A stretch of 36,436 nucleotides of DNA from Actinomycetes bacterium (lineage in GTDB: Bacteria > Actinomycetota > Acidimicrobiia > Acidimicrobiales > Bog-793), in contig JAJZLV010000113.1 in NCBI GenBank assembly GCA_021803215.1, positions 1 through 36,436 of the forward strand, written 5' to 3'. The notes below the pieces were generated by a model. That model was given only the letters and a program-made list of their open reading frames with translations, did no database searches and was not told the origin of the DNA. Positions 22,991 to 31,961 of the stretch are shown in pieces (the stretch's first letter is position 1; every line of letters begins with the position of its first letter). Position numbers and translations under genes: made by a program.

Positions 22991-25880
22991 GCCGGGAGAG
23001 CTCGACCACCTTGGCCGAGGCGGAGCTCCGGGCGAGCAGCTCGGCGACCTCGGGATGGCAGGTGAGGAAGATGACCTGGTGCCGCTCGGCCGAGAGTGCC
23101 AGCTGGCCGGCGAGCTTCTGGCGCCGTCCCGGGTCGGAGTTGACGAGGACGTCATCGAGGACGAGGGGAAGCGGCAGGTAGCGATCGGCGAAGGACTCCG
23201 CCAACCCGAGGCGAAGCGAGAGGTAGAGCTGCTCCATCGCACCCCGGCTGAGCGAGCTGGCGTCGAGTGAGGAGCCGTCCCGGCCGAAGAGCCGGATGGC
23301 GGGCTTGGAGCCGTCGGGTGCCGAATCGACCCGCAGGTTCACGTACCGACCCTCGGTCACCTGGGCGAAATGGCGAGAGGCGAGTGCCAGCACCGCCGGC
23401 TGGCGCTCCTTCTCGTAGCGGCCGAGCGTCTCTTGCAAAAGGAGGCGGGCCCCGTTGGTGACCAAGTAGCTCTCGAGCACCTGGCGGAGGCCCTCTTCTA
23501 TCTCGAGGACCCGTTGCTCGAGCCGGGGGACGTCGTTCGATGAGACGAGCTCGTCCAGCCGGCGTGAGAGGCCCTCTTCTGCCCGCAGGGCCGCATCTCG
23601 CTCGGCGAGGAGGGCCGAGAGCTCGGCTCTCGCCCGCGTGGCCTGCTCGGCCCAGTCGAGCACCTGGCCGCTCGCAAGCTCTTCTCGCAACTCCTCGGCG
23701 TGCTCTCCGTTGCCGAGGAGCCTGTCGAGCTCGCCCTCGGCGGCGGCCAGCTCGCCGGCGAGGCGGCTCCGCTCGGCGAGCCGGGCCCTGGCTCGATCCA
23801 ACCTCGCCCCGAGCTCGGCGAGGAAGGCCTCGACCTCCTCGAGGAGGAGGCAACCGTCGTCACCGGCCGCCGGGGGCTCTGCCGAGAGCTCTTCGGCGAA
23901 AGCCACGAGACGGCTCTCGAACTGGCCGATCTTGTAGGCGGCCTCCTTGCTCTCGGACTCGATCCGGGAGAGGGCGGCCTCTCTCTCCTGCAAGGTGGCG
24001 AGCTGCTCGAGACGAGAGCTCAGCTCGCCCAAGCTGGCGCCGGGCGCTCCGAGCCGCCGGGCGAACTCCTCCGCCTTTCGTCTCTCCTCCTCGAGGGAGG
24101 CTCTCGCCAGGGCGAGCTCGGCCTCGGCCGCGGCGAGCCGGGCGGCGGCGGCGGCCCGGCGTCTCCTTTCGTCCTCTGTCACTCGCCGCTCGTCGCGCAG
24201 GCGCTCTGTCTCCGAGAGCGCCTGCTGGAGAACGACCGGAGAGAGAGGAAGGCCGAGACCCTGGGCCTCCGCCAGGCGGGCTACCTCGGCGCTTGCCTGA
24301 TCGAGCCGAGCCCGCAGCTCGGCGGCGCCCTCCTGCCAGGCGCCCCTCTCCGGCCTCGGCGTCCTCGCCCTGCTGGCGAAGGCGGCGGCGGCCGCGAGCA
24401 GGACGCCTGCGAAGAGGACGGCCGAGCCGAAGGCGGGCTGACCTCTCGTCGCCAGGACCACTCCGAGGCCGGCGAGGAGGACCGCCAGGGCGTAAAAGGC
24501 AAAGAGGGCTGCCGGCGGGAGCCGGCCCACTTTCTCGGCCTGGAAGGTCCTCTCCTGCAGCGCCCTTCTCTCGAGCTCGACCGAGACGAGGTCCCGTTCC
24601 GCCTGCCACTCCTTGAGACGGCGGAGCTCTTGCAGGCGAGCGCTCAGCTCGAGGAGGCTCAAAAGCTCGTCACCGGGATCGCCGGGCGGGAGGGCCGCCA
24701 GCTCCTGGCGCTCGGCGAGCACCTTGTCCTCGATGGTCGAGAGGCGGCCGTTCGCCTGGCCGAGCGCCTCTCGCAGCTCTTCGAGCTCGGCGCGCAGCCC
24801 GGCGGCGTTGAAGCCGCCCGAGCGGACGAGACCGAGCGCGGCCTCGCCGAGCTCGCCCGCCCGCTCCCTTATCGTCCGGACGAGGCGCTCCCGCCCCGCC
24901 TGCGCCTTCCGGTGCTCCTCGACCCGCTCGAGATGCCCGGAGAACTGCTCCCGCAGCAAAGAGAAGCGCTCGGCCCGCTCGAGGAGCGCCTCGTCGGGGG
25001 CGCCGGGCGGCTCTGCCTCGCTCAGCTGGCGCTCGAGACCTCTGACCCGGCCCGTCACCTCCCAGGCCTTCTGCAGCAGCTCGAGGTCGCCGATCCGACG
25101 CCTCTTCTCCTCCTGAGCCCCTCCGAGCTCGGCGACCCGGCGGCTGAAGCCCTCCCGCTCGATCCGCAGGGTGGCGAAAGAGGCCGCCTCCGCCCTTGCC
25201 TCCTCGAGCTGGCGCCGGGCCTGGCGGAGCTCCTCGGCGAGCTTGTTGGCGGCGCCGCCCTGACGGGGCCGGACGAGATCGTCGCAGGCCGCTTCCAGCT
25301 CGTCGAGCACCCGGGCGGTCGAGCGGCGCCGTCCGAGGACGCTCGAGGAGAAGAGGACCTCGCGCACCTCGGCGCTCGACATCCCGTCGAGCTGCCCGAG
25401 GTCGTCGAGGTTGACGGCGAAGACCGCCCGGAAGAGCTCTTCGGTGGCGCCGCCCAGCAGCTGGCGCACTTCGCTCTCGTCCGCCTGGCTGCCGTCCGGG
25501 CGCCTGATTACGAAGCTCTTCTTCGGCTGCGTGTAGCGCTCGAGGAGCCAGCTTAGACCGGCCCGGTCGCTGATCGTGAGGCGGCCGCCGTGGCGGCCGC
25601 CGCGAACCGGGGCATGGTAGCGGGGGTCGGCCTTCCGGTTGGGGAAGCCGAACAGGACGCCAGCGACGAAGTCGAAAAGGGTCGACTTCCCGGCCTCGTT
25701 CGGGCCGAGAATGACCGTCAGACCGGGCCCGAGCCGGGGGATCTCCAGGCCGGAGAGGGCTCCGAAGCCGTCGATCGAGATGGAGGAGATGCGGGGTCCC
25801 TCCCGTGGCTCGCCGGTGGCCGAAAGGGGCTGGCGGACCAACTCGTCGGAGGCGGCTCCCGGCTGGGCGGCCTCGCTCAC
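22986..25880 (-). CDS. YhaN-like AAA ATPase (SMC/SbcC-type)
   Basis: A 964-residue ATPase of the YhaN branch of the Rad50/SbcC group. The Walker A motif is GPNEAGKST (about residues 59-67). Long heptad-rich coiled coils follow (for example around ELEELREALGQANGRL), and two hydrophobic helices in the middle (about residues 458-503) are a known trait of YhaN proteins. The C-terminal head has the signature-like SLSRGAMEQLYLSLRLGLA, Walker B LPLVLDDVLVNSD and the switch HPEVAEL. The start is GTG 25880, overlapping the YhaO-like gene by 4 bp. With that nuclease it is likely to form a membrane-linked DNA repair or processing complex (inference from Bacillus YhaO-YhaN). Confidence 0.88.
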   Translation of the reverse strand: MSEAAQPGAASDELVRQPLSATGEPREGPRISSISIDGFGALSGLEIPRLGPGLTVILGPNEAGKSTLFDFVAGVLFGFPNRKADPRYHAPVRGGRHGGRLTISDRAGLSWLLERYTQPKKSFVIRRPDGSQADESEVRQLLGGATEELFRAVFAVNLDDLGQLDGMSSAEVREVLFSSSVLGRRRSTARVLDELEAACDDLVRPRQGGAANKLAEELRQARRQLEEARAEAASFATLRIEREGFSRRVAELGGAQEEKRRRIGDLELLQKAWEVTGRVRGLERQLSEAEPPGAPDEALLERAERFSLLREQFSGHLERVEEHRKAQAGRERLVRTIRERAGELGEAALGLVRSGGFNAAGLRAELEELREALGQANGRLSTIEDKVLAERQELAALPPGDPGDELLSLLELSARLQELRRLKEWQAERDLVSVELERRALQERTFQAEKVGRLPPAALFAFYALAVLLAGLGVVLATRGQPAFGSAVLFAGVLLAAAAAFASRARTPRPERGAWQEGAAELRARLDQASAEVARLAEAQGLGLPLSPVVLQQALSETERLRDERRVTEDERRRRAAAAARLAAAEAELALARASLEEERRKAEEFARRLGAPGASLGELSSRLEQLATLQEREAALSRIESESKEAAYKIGQFESRLVAFAEELSAEPPAAGDDGCLLLEEVEAFLAELGARLDRARARLAERSRLAGELAAAEGELDRLLGNGEHAEELREELASGQVLDWAEQATRARAELSALLAERDAALRAEEGLSRRLDELVSSNDVPRLEQRVLEIEEGLRQVLESYLVTNGARLLLQETLGRYEKERQPAVLALASRHFAQVTEGRYVNLRVDSAPDGSKPAIRLFGRDGSSLDASSLSRGAMEQLYLSLRLGLAESFADRYLPLPLVLDDVLVNSDPGRRQKLAGQLALSAERHQVIFLTCHPEVAELLARSSASAKVVELSRL

Positions 25881-27166
25881 GAGCCCAGCTCCAGCCGGTC
25901 GAGAGCAAGGAGCAGGGAGCGCTCGAAGATCGCCTCGAGGCCGAGCTCGTCCACGAGGCCGGCGGCGCTCTTTCGCAGCTCGGCCGGCATCTTCTGGAAG
26001 AGCTCTGAGGCTGCGATCGACTGGCCCGCCGCCGCCGTGACAGAGAGGAGGTCGGCGGTGAAGTCGTCGCCGGCGGAGAGCGCTTCGAGGTCGAGAGGCG
26101 GCGAGGAGCGATCCTCGATCCGATCCCACCAGCAAAAGCTCCCCGCCGCGACGGGCTCTTCCCGCAGGGCGCTCGTCAGCTGCTCCAAGACCCCTGCTCG
26201 GGCGAGCTCGGCATGCACCTCGCCCCGTCCGGTGATCCGGGCCCGGAGGACGAGGCTGCGCCCGCCGGCCGCCTCGGCCAGGCGGTGGCCCTCCTCGACG
26301 AGGGCCGAGTGCAGCTCGGAGAGGCTCGAGAGGCCGGAGAGGTCGACCTCGGCCAGAGAGAAGCGAACGCGGTCGCAGGCGACGTGCTCGACCGCGGCGA
26401 TCCGGCCCCCCCGAACAGACACGACCATGGCTCCTTTGGCTCCGGCCTCGCTCGCCTTCCGGCTGCGGGCCTGCAAGCTGCCCGGGTAGACGATCCAAGG
26501 CTCGAGGCCGCCGGGCCTGCCCGAGAGGATCCTCGTCTCGTGGATGTGGCCGAGTGCCCAGTAGTCGAGACCGATGGACCTGAGCTCCTCGAGAGTGCAA
26601 GGCGAGTAGGAGGCATAGCCGTCGGCCGTCCCGGCGACGTTGCAGTGCAGCAGGCCGACCTGTAGGCCGCCGCCCGCCCGCGGCGCGAAACCGAGGGCGA
26701 GGTTCTCTGTCGTCTCTCGCTTGGCGAAGCTGATTCCCTGCACGGTGGCTAGGACGGCACCGCCTCGGCGGACCTCGATGGCCTCGACCTGCTCGGAGGA
26801 GAAGAAGTGTGTCCGCTCGGGCCAGGCGGAGACGGCGGACCAGCCCTCTTCCACCGGGTCGTGGTTGCCGTGGACCACGAAGGTCGAGATGCCGGCGGAG
26901 GAGAGACGCTCCAGACCGTCTCGGAAGGCGAGCTGGGCTCGGAGCCCTCTCTCGGCTCCGTCGTAGATGTCGCCGGCGAGGCACAAGAAGGCGGCCCCTC
27001 TCGCCATCGTCAGCTCGACGAGAGAGCCGAAGGCCTCGAGCGAGGCGTCCCTCAGGGCGGCCGCCACCTCGGGGGCGGTCGCCGTCAGTCCCCGGAGCGG
27101 GGCGTCCAGGTGGAGGTCGGCCGCGTGCACGAAGGTGAAGTCGCCGTCGGCCGGTTCTGCTGGCAT
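25877..27166 (-). CDS. YhaO-like metallophosphoesterase (SbcD/Mre11-type exonuclease)
   Basis: A 429-residue calcineurin-like phosphoesterase of the Mre11/SbcD/YhaO group. The metal motifs appear in order: HAADLHLDAPL (Asp17, His19), CLAGDIYDG (Asp66), VVHGNHDP (Asn101, His102), LLHCN and LGHIHE. The C-terminal third is Leu/Glu-rich and probably binds the ATPase partner. The next gene, a YhaN-like ATPase, overlaps its stop. The start ATG 27166 has a TATCTT box 8 nt upstream. It is divergent from the ThDP enzyme over a 106-bp gap. Role: DNA end processing or repair, by family. Confidence 0.88.
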   Translation of the reverse strand: MPAEPADGDFTFVHAADLHLDAPLRGLTATAPEVAAALRDASLEAFGSLVELTMARGAAFLCLAGDIYDGAERGLRAQLAFRDGLERLSSAGISTFVVHGNHDPVEEGWSAVSAWPERTHFFSSEQVEAIEVRRGGAVLATVQGISFAKRETTENLALGFAPRAGGGLQVGLLHCNVAGTADGYASYSPCTLEELRSIGLDYWALGHIHETRILSGRPGGLEPWIVYPGSLQARSRKASEAGAKGAMVVSVRGGRIAAVEHVACDRVRFSLAEVDLSGLSSLSELHSALVEEGHRLAEAAGGRSLVLRARITGRGEVHAELARAGVLEQLTSALREEPVAAGSFCWWDRIEDRSSPPLDLEALSAGDDFTADLLSVTAAAGQSIAASELFQKMPAELRKSAAGLVDELGLEAIFERSLLLALDRLELGS

Positions 27167-27174
27167 CTCTCGGG

Positions 27175-27180
27175 AAGATA
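27175..27180 (-). promoter_or_regulatory. Putative -10 box of the YhaO/YhaN operon
   Basis: TATCTT on the minus strand eight nucleotides before ATG 27166. Only a weak GAGAG lies between them. Consistent with leaderless transcription. Confidence 0.4.
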
Positions 27181-27231
27181 CTCAAGGGGTGTTGGCGGGC
27201 GGCGGATGCTGCGTCCTGGCTGGGCTGTCGC

Positions 27232-27237
27232 TACCGT
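27232..27237 (+). promoter_or_regulatory. Putative -10 box of the ThDP enzyme gene
   Basis: TACCGT followed by a leader of about 30 nt that ends in a strong AAGGAGG (27261-27267) five nucleotides before the GTG at 27273. This is one of the few conventional ribosome sites in the window and it decides the start. Confidence 0.4.
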
Positions 27238-27272
27238 GGGCGGTGCGAGGGGGACCGACCAAGGAGGGCTTC

Positions 27273-28943
27273 GTGGCTGGGAGAGAAGGGAGCTCGCACA
27301 CGGGCGGGGACTCCGTCGTCGAGGCGCTCGAGCGCCTCGGGGTCGAGGTCGTCTTCGGGATACCGAGCGTCCACAACATCCCCATCTACGACGCCCTGGC
27401 GCGGCGAGGCAGCATAAAGGTGGTGACGGTTCGCCACGAGCAGGCCGCCGCTGGGGCAGCCGACGCCTATGCCCGCGTGAGCGGCCGTCTCGGGGCGTTC
27501 ATCACCTCGACCGGCCCGGGGGCCGCCAACGCCATGGGAGGCCTGCTCGAGGCTTTCGTCTCGGGCAGCCCGGTGCTGCATCTGACCGGCCAGATCGACA
27601 GCCGCTTCCTCGGCCAGAAGAGGGGCTTCATCCACGAGGTGCCTGCCCAGGGCGAGATGCTCGGCTCGCTCTCCAAGAGGGTGCTCACGGCCGCGACGGC
27701 CGAGTCCATCTTCGGCCTCGTCCTCGAGGCGGCCGGAGAGGCTCTCACCTCGCCGAGAGGGCCGGTCTCTGTCGAGCTGCCGATCGACCTCCAGTACGCC
27801 GAGACCGGGCCGTCGGAGGGCTCTTTCATCCCACCCGAGCCCTCTGCCGGCTTCGGCCGGGAGGAGCTCGCCCGGGCGGTCGAGCTGCTGTCGGCCGCCC
27901 GGCGGCCCCTCATCTGGGCGGGCGGCGGGGTGGTGAGCGCCGAGGCCGACCGAGAGCTCCGAGAGCTCGCCGAACGCCTCGGCGCCGGCGTGATCACGAC
28001 GCCGAACGCTCGAGGGGTGCTGCCGGAGGACCACCCCCTTTGCATCGGCAACCTCCCCTGGGACGCCGAGGTGCGCCGCCTGGCGATCGCCTCCGACCTG
28101 CTCGTGGCGGTCGGGACCCGCTACCAGGCGACCAACACCGACCTGTGGCGGATGAAGCTTCCCGCCGGCATCCTCCAGATCGACGTCCGCCCCGAGGTGC
28201 CGGCCCGCAACTACCCCCCGGCGCTGGCGCTCGAGGGCGATGCCCGCCTCGTCCTCGCCGAGCTGCTCGAGGACCTTCCCGCTCGCAGCGGCTCAGACGC
28301 GCAGTGGCGCCGGGAGGTGGCCGCGGTCGCCCAGTCGGCCCGGCGAGCGCTGCGGGCCACCCTCGGCCCGCAAGAGGCCCTCCTCGACGAGACGGCGGCC
28401 GCCCTCGACGACGAGAGCGTCGTGGTGAAGGACTCGACGATACCCGCCTACACATGGGGAAACCGCCTGCTTCCGGTGCGGGCCCCCCGCCGCTCGATCA
28501 TGCCGAACGGCTTCGCCATCGGGCTCGGGCTCACCCACGCCCTCGGGGCCGCCGTCGCCAGCCGCCGGCCGGTGCTGCTCATGGCCGGGGACGGGGGGTT
28601 CATGCTGGCAGCCACGGAGCTGGCGACGATCGCCCAGGAAGAGCTGCCGGTGGTGGCGGTGGTCTTCAACGACGGCGGCTACGGGATCTTGCGCAACATC
28701 CAGGAGCGCCAGTACGGACGGCGCATCGGGGTGGATCTCGGCCGCCCGGACTTCGTCGGGCTGGCCGCCTCCCTCGGGGTCAAAGCAGAGCGGGTCGCTT
28801 CGGCCGACTCCTACGGCAAGGCTCTGCGGGGCGCCCTCGAGGCCGGGCGGCCCCATCTGATCGAGCTCGACCTGGCCGCCATCGGGCCGATGGCCGTGAC
28901 CTACACCGGGACCTCGAGGCCGCCGGTCGAGCCTGTGAGGTGA
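27273..28943 (+). CDS. Thiamine-diphosphate-dependent enzyme, acetolactate-synthase-like
   Basis: A 556-residue three-domain ThDP enzyme of the AHAS / 2-oxoacid decarboxylase superfamily. The N-terminal Pyr domain has VFGIPSVHNIPIYDAL, the catalytic Glu56 in VRHEQAAAGAADAYAR and ITSTGPGAANAMGGLLEA. A central domain follows (RRPLIWAGGGV). The PP domain has MAGDGGFMLAATELATI and VVFNDGGYGIL, the GDG...ND metal-diphosphate motif. True acetolactate synthases usually come with a small regulatory subunit and branched-chain genes, neither of which is here. A decarboxylase, lyase or acetolactate-like enzyme of amino-acid catabolism is therefore more likely. The adjacent lysine genes are convergent, so a link with them is only a hypothesis. 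The start is set by AAGGAGG. Confidence 0.82.
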   Translation: MAGREGSSHTGGDSVVEALERLGVEVVFGIPSVHNIPIYDALARRGSIKVVTVRHEQAAAGAADAYARVSGRLGAFITSTGPGAANAMGGLLEAFVSGSPVLHLTGQIDSRFLGQKRGFIHEVPAQGEMLGSLSKRVLTAATAESIFGLVLEAAGEALTSPRGPVSVELPIDLQYAETGPSEGSFIPPEPSAGFGREELARAVELLSAARRPLIWAGGGVVSAEADRELRELAERLGAGVITTPNARGVLPEDHPLCIGNLPWDAEVRRLAIASDLLVAVGTRYQATNTDLWRMKLPAGILQIDVRPEVPARNYPPALALEGDARLVLAELLEDLPARSGSDAQWRREVAAVAQSARRALRATLGPQEALLDETAAALDDESVVVKDSTIPAYTWGNRLLPVRAPRRSIMPNGFAIGLGLTHALGAAVASRRPVLLMAGDGGFMLAATELATIAQEELPVVAVVFNDGGYGILRNIQERQYGRRIGVDLGRPDFVGLAASLGVKAERVASADSYGKALRGALEAGRPHLIELDLAAIGPMAVTYTGTSRPPVEPVR

Positions 28944-28952
28944 CAGCCGGTC

Positions 28953-28971
28953 CGGCGGCCGGGCCCCGCCG
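28953..28971. terminator. Hairpin between convergent genes
   Basis: CGGCGG (28953-28958) pairs with CCGCCG (28966-28971) in the 36-bp gap between the ThDP enzyme and the aldehyde dehydrogenase, which end facing each other. Probable bidirectional terminator. Confidence 0.45.
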
Positions 28972-28979
28972 CTGCTTGC

Positions 28980-30542
28980 TCAGGGAAGGACCCGGAACTC
29001 CCGGTTGGCCACGATCGTGTCGGTGTCCATCTGGGCCTTCTGCAGCCGGCCGGAGTAGTCCCAGTTCATCGACTGCCAACGGGTCATCTGGTCGAGCACC
29101 CACTTGCCGGACTGCCGGGAGCCGTTGCCCGACCGGCCGTTCCCGCCGAAGGGTAGGTGCGCCTCGGCACCCGAGGTCGAGTTGTTGACGCTCACCATGC
29201 CGGCGCTCACCCGGGAGCGGAACCGGAAGGCCCACTCCGCCGAGGTCGTGTAGATGGCAGAGGAGAGGCCGTAGCCCGAGCAGTTCGCCAGCGCCATCGC
29301 CTCGTCGAAGTCCGAGAAGCTGGCCACCCCGACCATCGGTCCGAAGGTCTCGGTGTGGGCCAGCGCGTCCTCGGGCCTGACGCCGTCGACGATGATCGGA
29401 TGGCAGAAGATCCCCTTGTCCGGGTCGCCCACGAAGCCGGGCCGAGGCGAAGAGGAGCTGATGCGCCCCTTGGCCGGGCTGCCGTGGGTTGTGTGATGGG
29501 CAAGGACGAGCTGCTCGAGGTACTCCTCGAAGCGGACGGCGAAGCGCTCTTCGAGCATCGGGCCGAACAGGACCGGCGCGAAGGGGTCGCCGGCGGCGCT
29601 CGCTTGCAGGGCAGAGTCGAAGCGGGCGAGGAACTCGTCGTGCACCGACTCGTGGACGATGGCCGTGCCGAGCGAGGTGCAGCGCTGGCCGGCCGTGCCG
29701 AAGCCCGAGAAGAGGGCGCCCTCGACGGCCAGCTCCAGATCGGCGTCCGGCATGATCACCATCGGGTTCTTGCCCCCGAGCTCGAGGCAGGCGGACTGGA
29801 CGTGGCGGCCACAGAGCTCACCGATCGACGAGCCGACGGCCGACGAGCCGGTGAAGCCGACCTTGTCGACGAGGTGCTCGTCAAGGGCCTGCGAGAGCCC
29901 GGCGAAGGTCTGCGGGCCGTCGGCGAAGACGACGTTGAGCACACCCTCGGGGACCCCACCTGCCGCGAAGCACTCGTAGAAGGCCGTCGCCACGGCGGCC
30001 GAGTACTCGGCCGGCTTCCACACGACGCTGTCCCCACAGAGCAGAGCGGGCACGATGTACCACGACGGCACGGCGACCGGGAAGTTCCCCGCCGTTATCA
30101 CCGCGACGTTGCCCACCGGGACCCGGAAGGTGAAAAGCGCCTTGTCCCTCATCTCCGAGGGCACCGTCTCGCCGTAGAGCCGGCGCCCCTCGCCGAGGAA
30201 GAAGTCGCAGGTGTCGATGATCTCCTGCACCTCGCCGAGCGACTCGGCCAGGGGCTTGCCGACCTCGCGGGTGACGAGGCGGGCAAGGTTCTCCTTGTTG
30301 GCCTCGACGATCCGCCCCACCTCGGCGATGACCCGGCCCCGGATCGGGGCGGGCACCTCGGCCCAGGCGCGCTGGGCGGACTTGGCCGCCCGGGAGGCCT
30401 TGACGAACGTGTCGGCGCTCCCGAGGGCGACCTCGGCGACTACGTCGCTCAGGAGGGCCGGGTTGGTCGACGAGAGGCTGCCCCCCGAGTCGTCGGCGGT
30501 CGGCTTGCCCGAGATGACCGATGAGAGCTGGCGCGGTGTCAT
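28980..30542 (-). CDS. Aldehyde dehydrogenase, probable aminoadipate-semialdehyde dehydrogenase
   Basis: A 520-residue NAD(P)-dependent aldehyde dehydrogenase. The catalytic Cys288 is in GFGTAGQRCTSLG, Glu254 in CLELGGKNPMVI, the cofactor lysine Lys176 in SVVWKPAEY, and FTGSSAVGSSI is the NAD loop. The TAGQRCT form resembles the ALDH7/antiquitin type that oxidises aminoadipate semialdehyde. The ATG start overlaps the lat stop by 4 bp, so the two are co-translated: Lat makes aminoadipate semialdehyde (piperideine-6-carboxylate) and this enzyme would oxidise it to 2-aminoadipate. The substrate is inferred from context, not proved by sequence. Confidence 0.85.
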   Translation of the reverse strand: MTPRQLSSVISGKPTADDSGGSLSSTNPALLSDVVAEVALGSADTFVKASRAAKSAQRAWAEVPAPIRGRVIAEVGRIVEANKENLARLVTREVGKPLAESLGEVQEIIDTCDFFLGEGRRLYGETVPSEMRDKALFTFRVPVGNVAVITAGNFPVAVPSWYIVPALLCGDSVVWKPAEYSAAVATAFYECFAAGGVPEGVLNVVFADGPQTFAGLSQALDEHLVDKVGFTGSSAVGSSIGELCGRHVQSACLELGGKNPMVIMPDADLELAVEGALFSGFGTAGQRCTSLGTAIVHESVHDEFLARFDSALQASAAGDPFAPVLFGPMLEERFAVRFEEYLEQLVLAHHTTHGSPAKGRISSSSPRPGFVGDPDKGIFCHPIIVDGVRPEDALAHTETFGPMVGVASFSDFDEAMALANCSGYGLSSAIYTTSAEWAFRFRSRVSAGMVSVNNSTSGAEAHLPFGGNGRSGNGSRQSGKWVLDQMTRWQSMNWDYSGRLQKAQMDTDTIVANREFRVLP

Positions 30543-31945
30543 GCGGCCTCCAGCTTCGACAGGACCCGGCCGAGGGCCCCGCAACCCTGGTCGATCTCCT
30601 CCTGGCTCACTGACAGCACGGGCCGGAAGCGGACCGAGCGGTCCCCGCAGGCGAGGGCCATCACGTGCTCCTCTTCGCGAAGGGCCCGCAAGATGGTGTC
30701 GCGGCTCGCCGGCGACTCGGCGTCGAAGGCTACGAGCAGGCCGCGGCCGCGGGGGTTGAGAACGAGGGAGGGATGCTCCCGGCCGAGCGACTCGAGGTTG
30801 GCGAGCAGCCGGGCGCCCGCCCGCCCGGCGTTGCCCATGGCCCCGGTCTGCTCGATGATCTCGAGCAGCCGGGTGGAGCGGACCATGTCGGTCAGGTTCC
30901 CGCCCCAGGTGGAGTTGATCCGGCTCGAGACCTTGAAGACGTTGTCCGGCACCTCGTCGACCCGCCGGCCGGCCATCACGCCTCCGAGCTGGATCTTCTT
31001 GCCGAAGGCGACGACGTCCGGCTCGAGGCCGAGCTGCTGGTAGCACCAGGGCGTCCCGGTGACCCCGGCGCCTGTCTGCACCTCGTCGACCACGAAGAGG
31101 GCCTCGAACTCGTGGCAGAGGGCCTGCATCGCCTGCAGGAACTCGGCTCGCAGGTGGCGGTCGCCGCCCTCTGACTGGATCGGCTCGGCGATGAAGCAGC
31201 AGATGTCGTGCCGGTTGGCCGCGAAGGCGGCGCGCGCCTCTCCGAGCGCCCTCTCCTCGGCTGCCGCCAGCTCGGCGAGGTTCTCTTCGACCGGGAAGGT
31301 GACGGCCGGCGAGGAGATGCGGGGCCAGTCGAACTTCGGGAAGCGGTCCACCTTCACGGGGTCGGTGTTGGTGAGCGACATCGTGTAGCCGCTCCGGCCG
31401 TGGAAGGCATAGCGCAGGTGCATCACCTTGGTGCCGAGATCGCGAGAGCGCCCGGCGGCCTCGTTTTGGCGGGACTTCCAGTCGAAGGCGACCTTGAGGG
31501 CGTTCTCGACCGCCAGCGCCCCGCCCTCCACGAAGAACAGGTGGGGGAGCTCCGGGTCGCCCAGCACCCGGGCGAAGGTCTCGACGAAGCGAGCCAGCTC
31601 GACGGTCGGAACGTCGGAGTTGGCCGGCTTGTTGGCGGCCACCCGCCCGAGATCTGAGAGGAACTCGGCGTCGTCGGAGAGCCCGACCGGGTTGCAGCCG
31701 AGGGGCGAGGAGGCGAAGAAGGTGTAGAAGTCGAGGTACTCGGTGCCGTCCCTGGCGTCGACCAGCCAGGAGCCGTGGCTCTTCGCCAGGTCGAGCACAA
31801 GGGGGAAGCCGTCTACGAGAAGGTGCCGGGAGAGGACCGCGGGGACCTCCAACGGAGTGATCACGCCCTTGTCATCGGGGCCGGCTGCGCCGGCCCGCTC
31901 CGCTCCCTTGGCTTCCCGACCACGCTGTCGGAGAGGTGAGGACAT
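30539..31945 (-). CDS. lat: L-lysine 6-aminotransferase
   Basis: Transfers the epsilon-amino group of lysine to 2-oxoglutarate, giving aminoadipate semialdehyde and glutamate. It is 468 residues from ATG 31945. The sequence follows mycobacterial Lat closely: GTEYLDFYTFFASSPLGCNP, HLFFVEGGALAVENALKVAF, HLRYAFHGRSGYTMSLTNTD, CFIAEPIQSEGGDRH, VVDEVQTGAGVTG, PLP-lysine in VAFGKKIQLGGVMAG (Lys316/317), SRINSTWGGNLTDMVR, and VRFRPVLSVS. An upstream in-frame start (32005) adds 20 residues but lies within the divergent gene's promoter; a TAGGCT box 7 nt before 31945 supports the shorter start. Operon with the dehydrogenase; divergent from a second class III aminotransferase. In mycobacteria lat lies beside an Lrp regulator, and one lies 3.5 kb away here. 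Confidence 0.93.
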   Translation of the reverse strand: MSSPLRQRGREAKGAERAGAAGPDDKGVITPLEVPAVLSRHLLVDGFPLVLDLAKSHGSWLVDARDGTEYLDFYTFFASSPLGCNPVGLSDDAEFLSDLGRVAANKPANSDVPTVELARFVETFARVLGDPELPHLFFVEGGALAVENALKVAFDWKSRQNEAAGRSRDLGTKVMHLRYAFHGRSGYTMSLTNTDPVKVDRFPKFDWPRISSPAVTFPVEENLAELAAAEERALGEARAAFAANRHDICCFIAEPIQSEGGDRHLRAEFLQAMQALCHEFEALFVVDEVQTGAGVTGTPWCYQQLGLEPDVVAFGKKIQLGGVMAGRRVDEVPDNVFKVSSRINSTWGGNLTDMVRSTRLLEIIEQTGAMGNAGRAGARLLANLESLGREHPSLVLNPRGRGLLVAFDAESPASRDTILRALREEEHVMALACGDRSVRFRPVLSVSQEEIDQGCGALGRVLSKLEAA

Positions 31946-31952
31946 GGCGAGG

Positions 31953-31958
31953 AGCCTA
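31953..31958 (-). promoter_or_regulatory. Putative -10 box of lat (leaderless)
   Basis: TAGGCT on the minus strand, seven nucleotides before the lat ATG, with no ribosome-binding site. It lies in a 60-bp divergent control region shared with the plus-strand aminotransferase. Confidence 0.45.
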
Positions 31959-31961
31959 CCG

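Noticed and set aside
23700-25556. Long Leu/Glu-rich plus-strand frame opposite the YhaN-like gene
   Set aside because: Mirror of coiled-coil coding DNA on the other strand; no domain or ribosome site.
25881-27185. N-terminal extension of the YhaN-like frame up to 27185
   Set aside because: This part is the YhaO-like gene in another frame; the GTG at 25880 overlapping its stop is the proper start.
27273-28943. Assignment of the ThDP enzyme as acetolactate synthase large subunit (ilvB)
   Set aside because: No small subunit or ilvC/leu genes nearby and the superfamily is broad; kept as a general ThDP enzyme.
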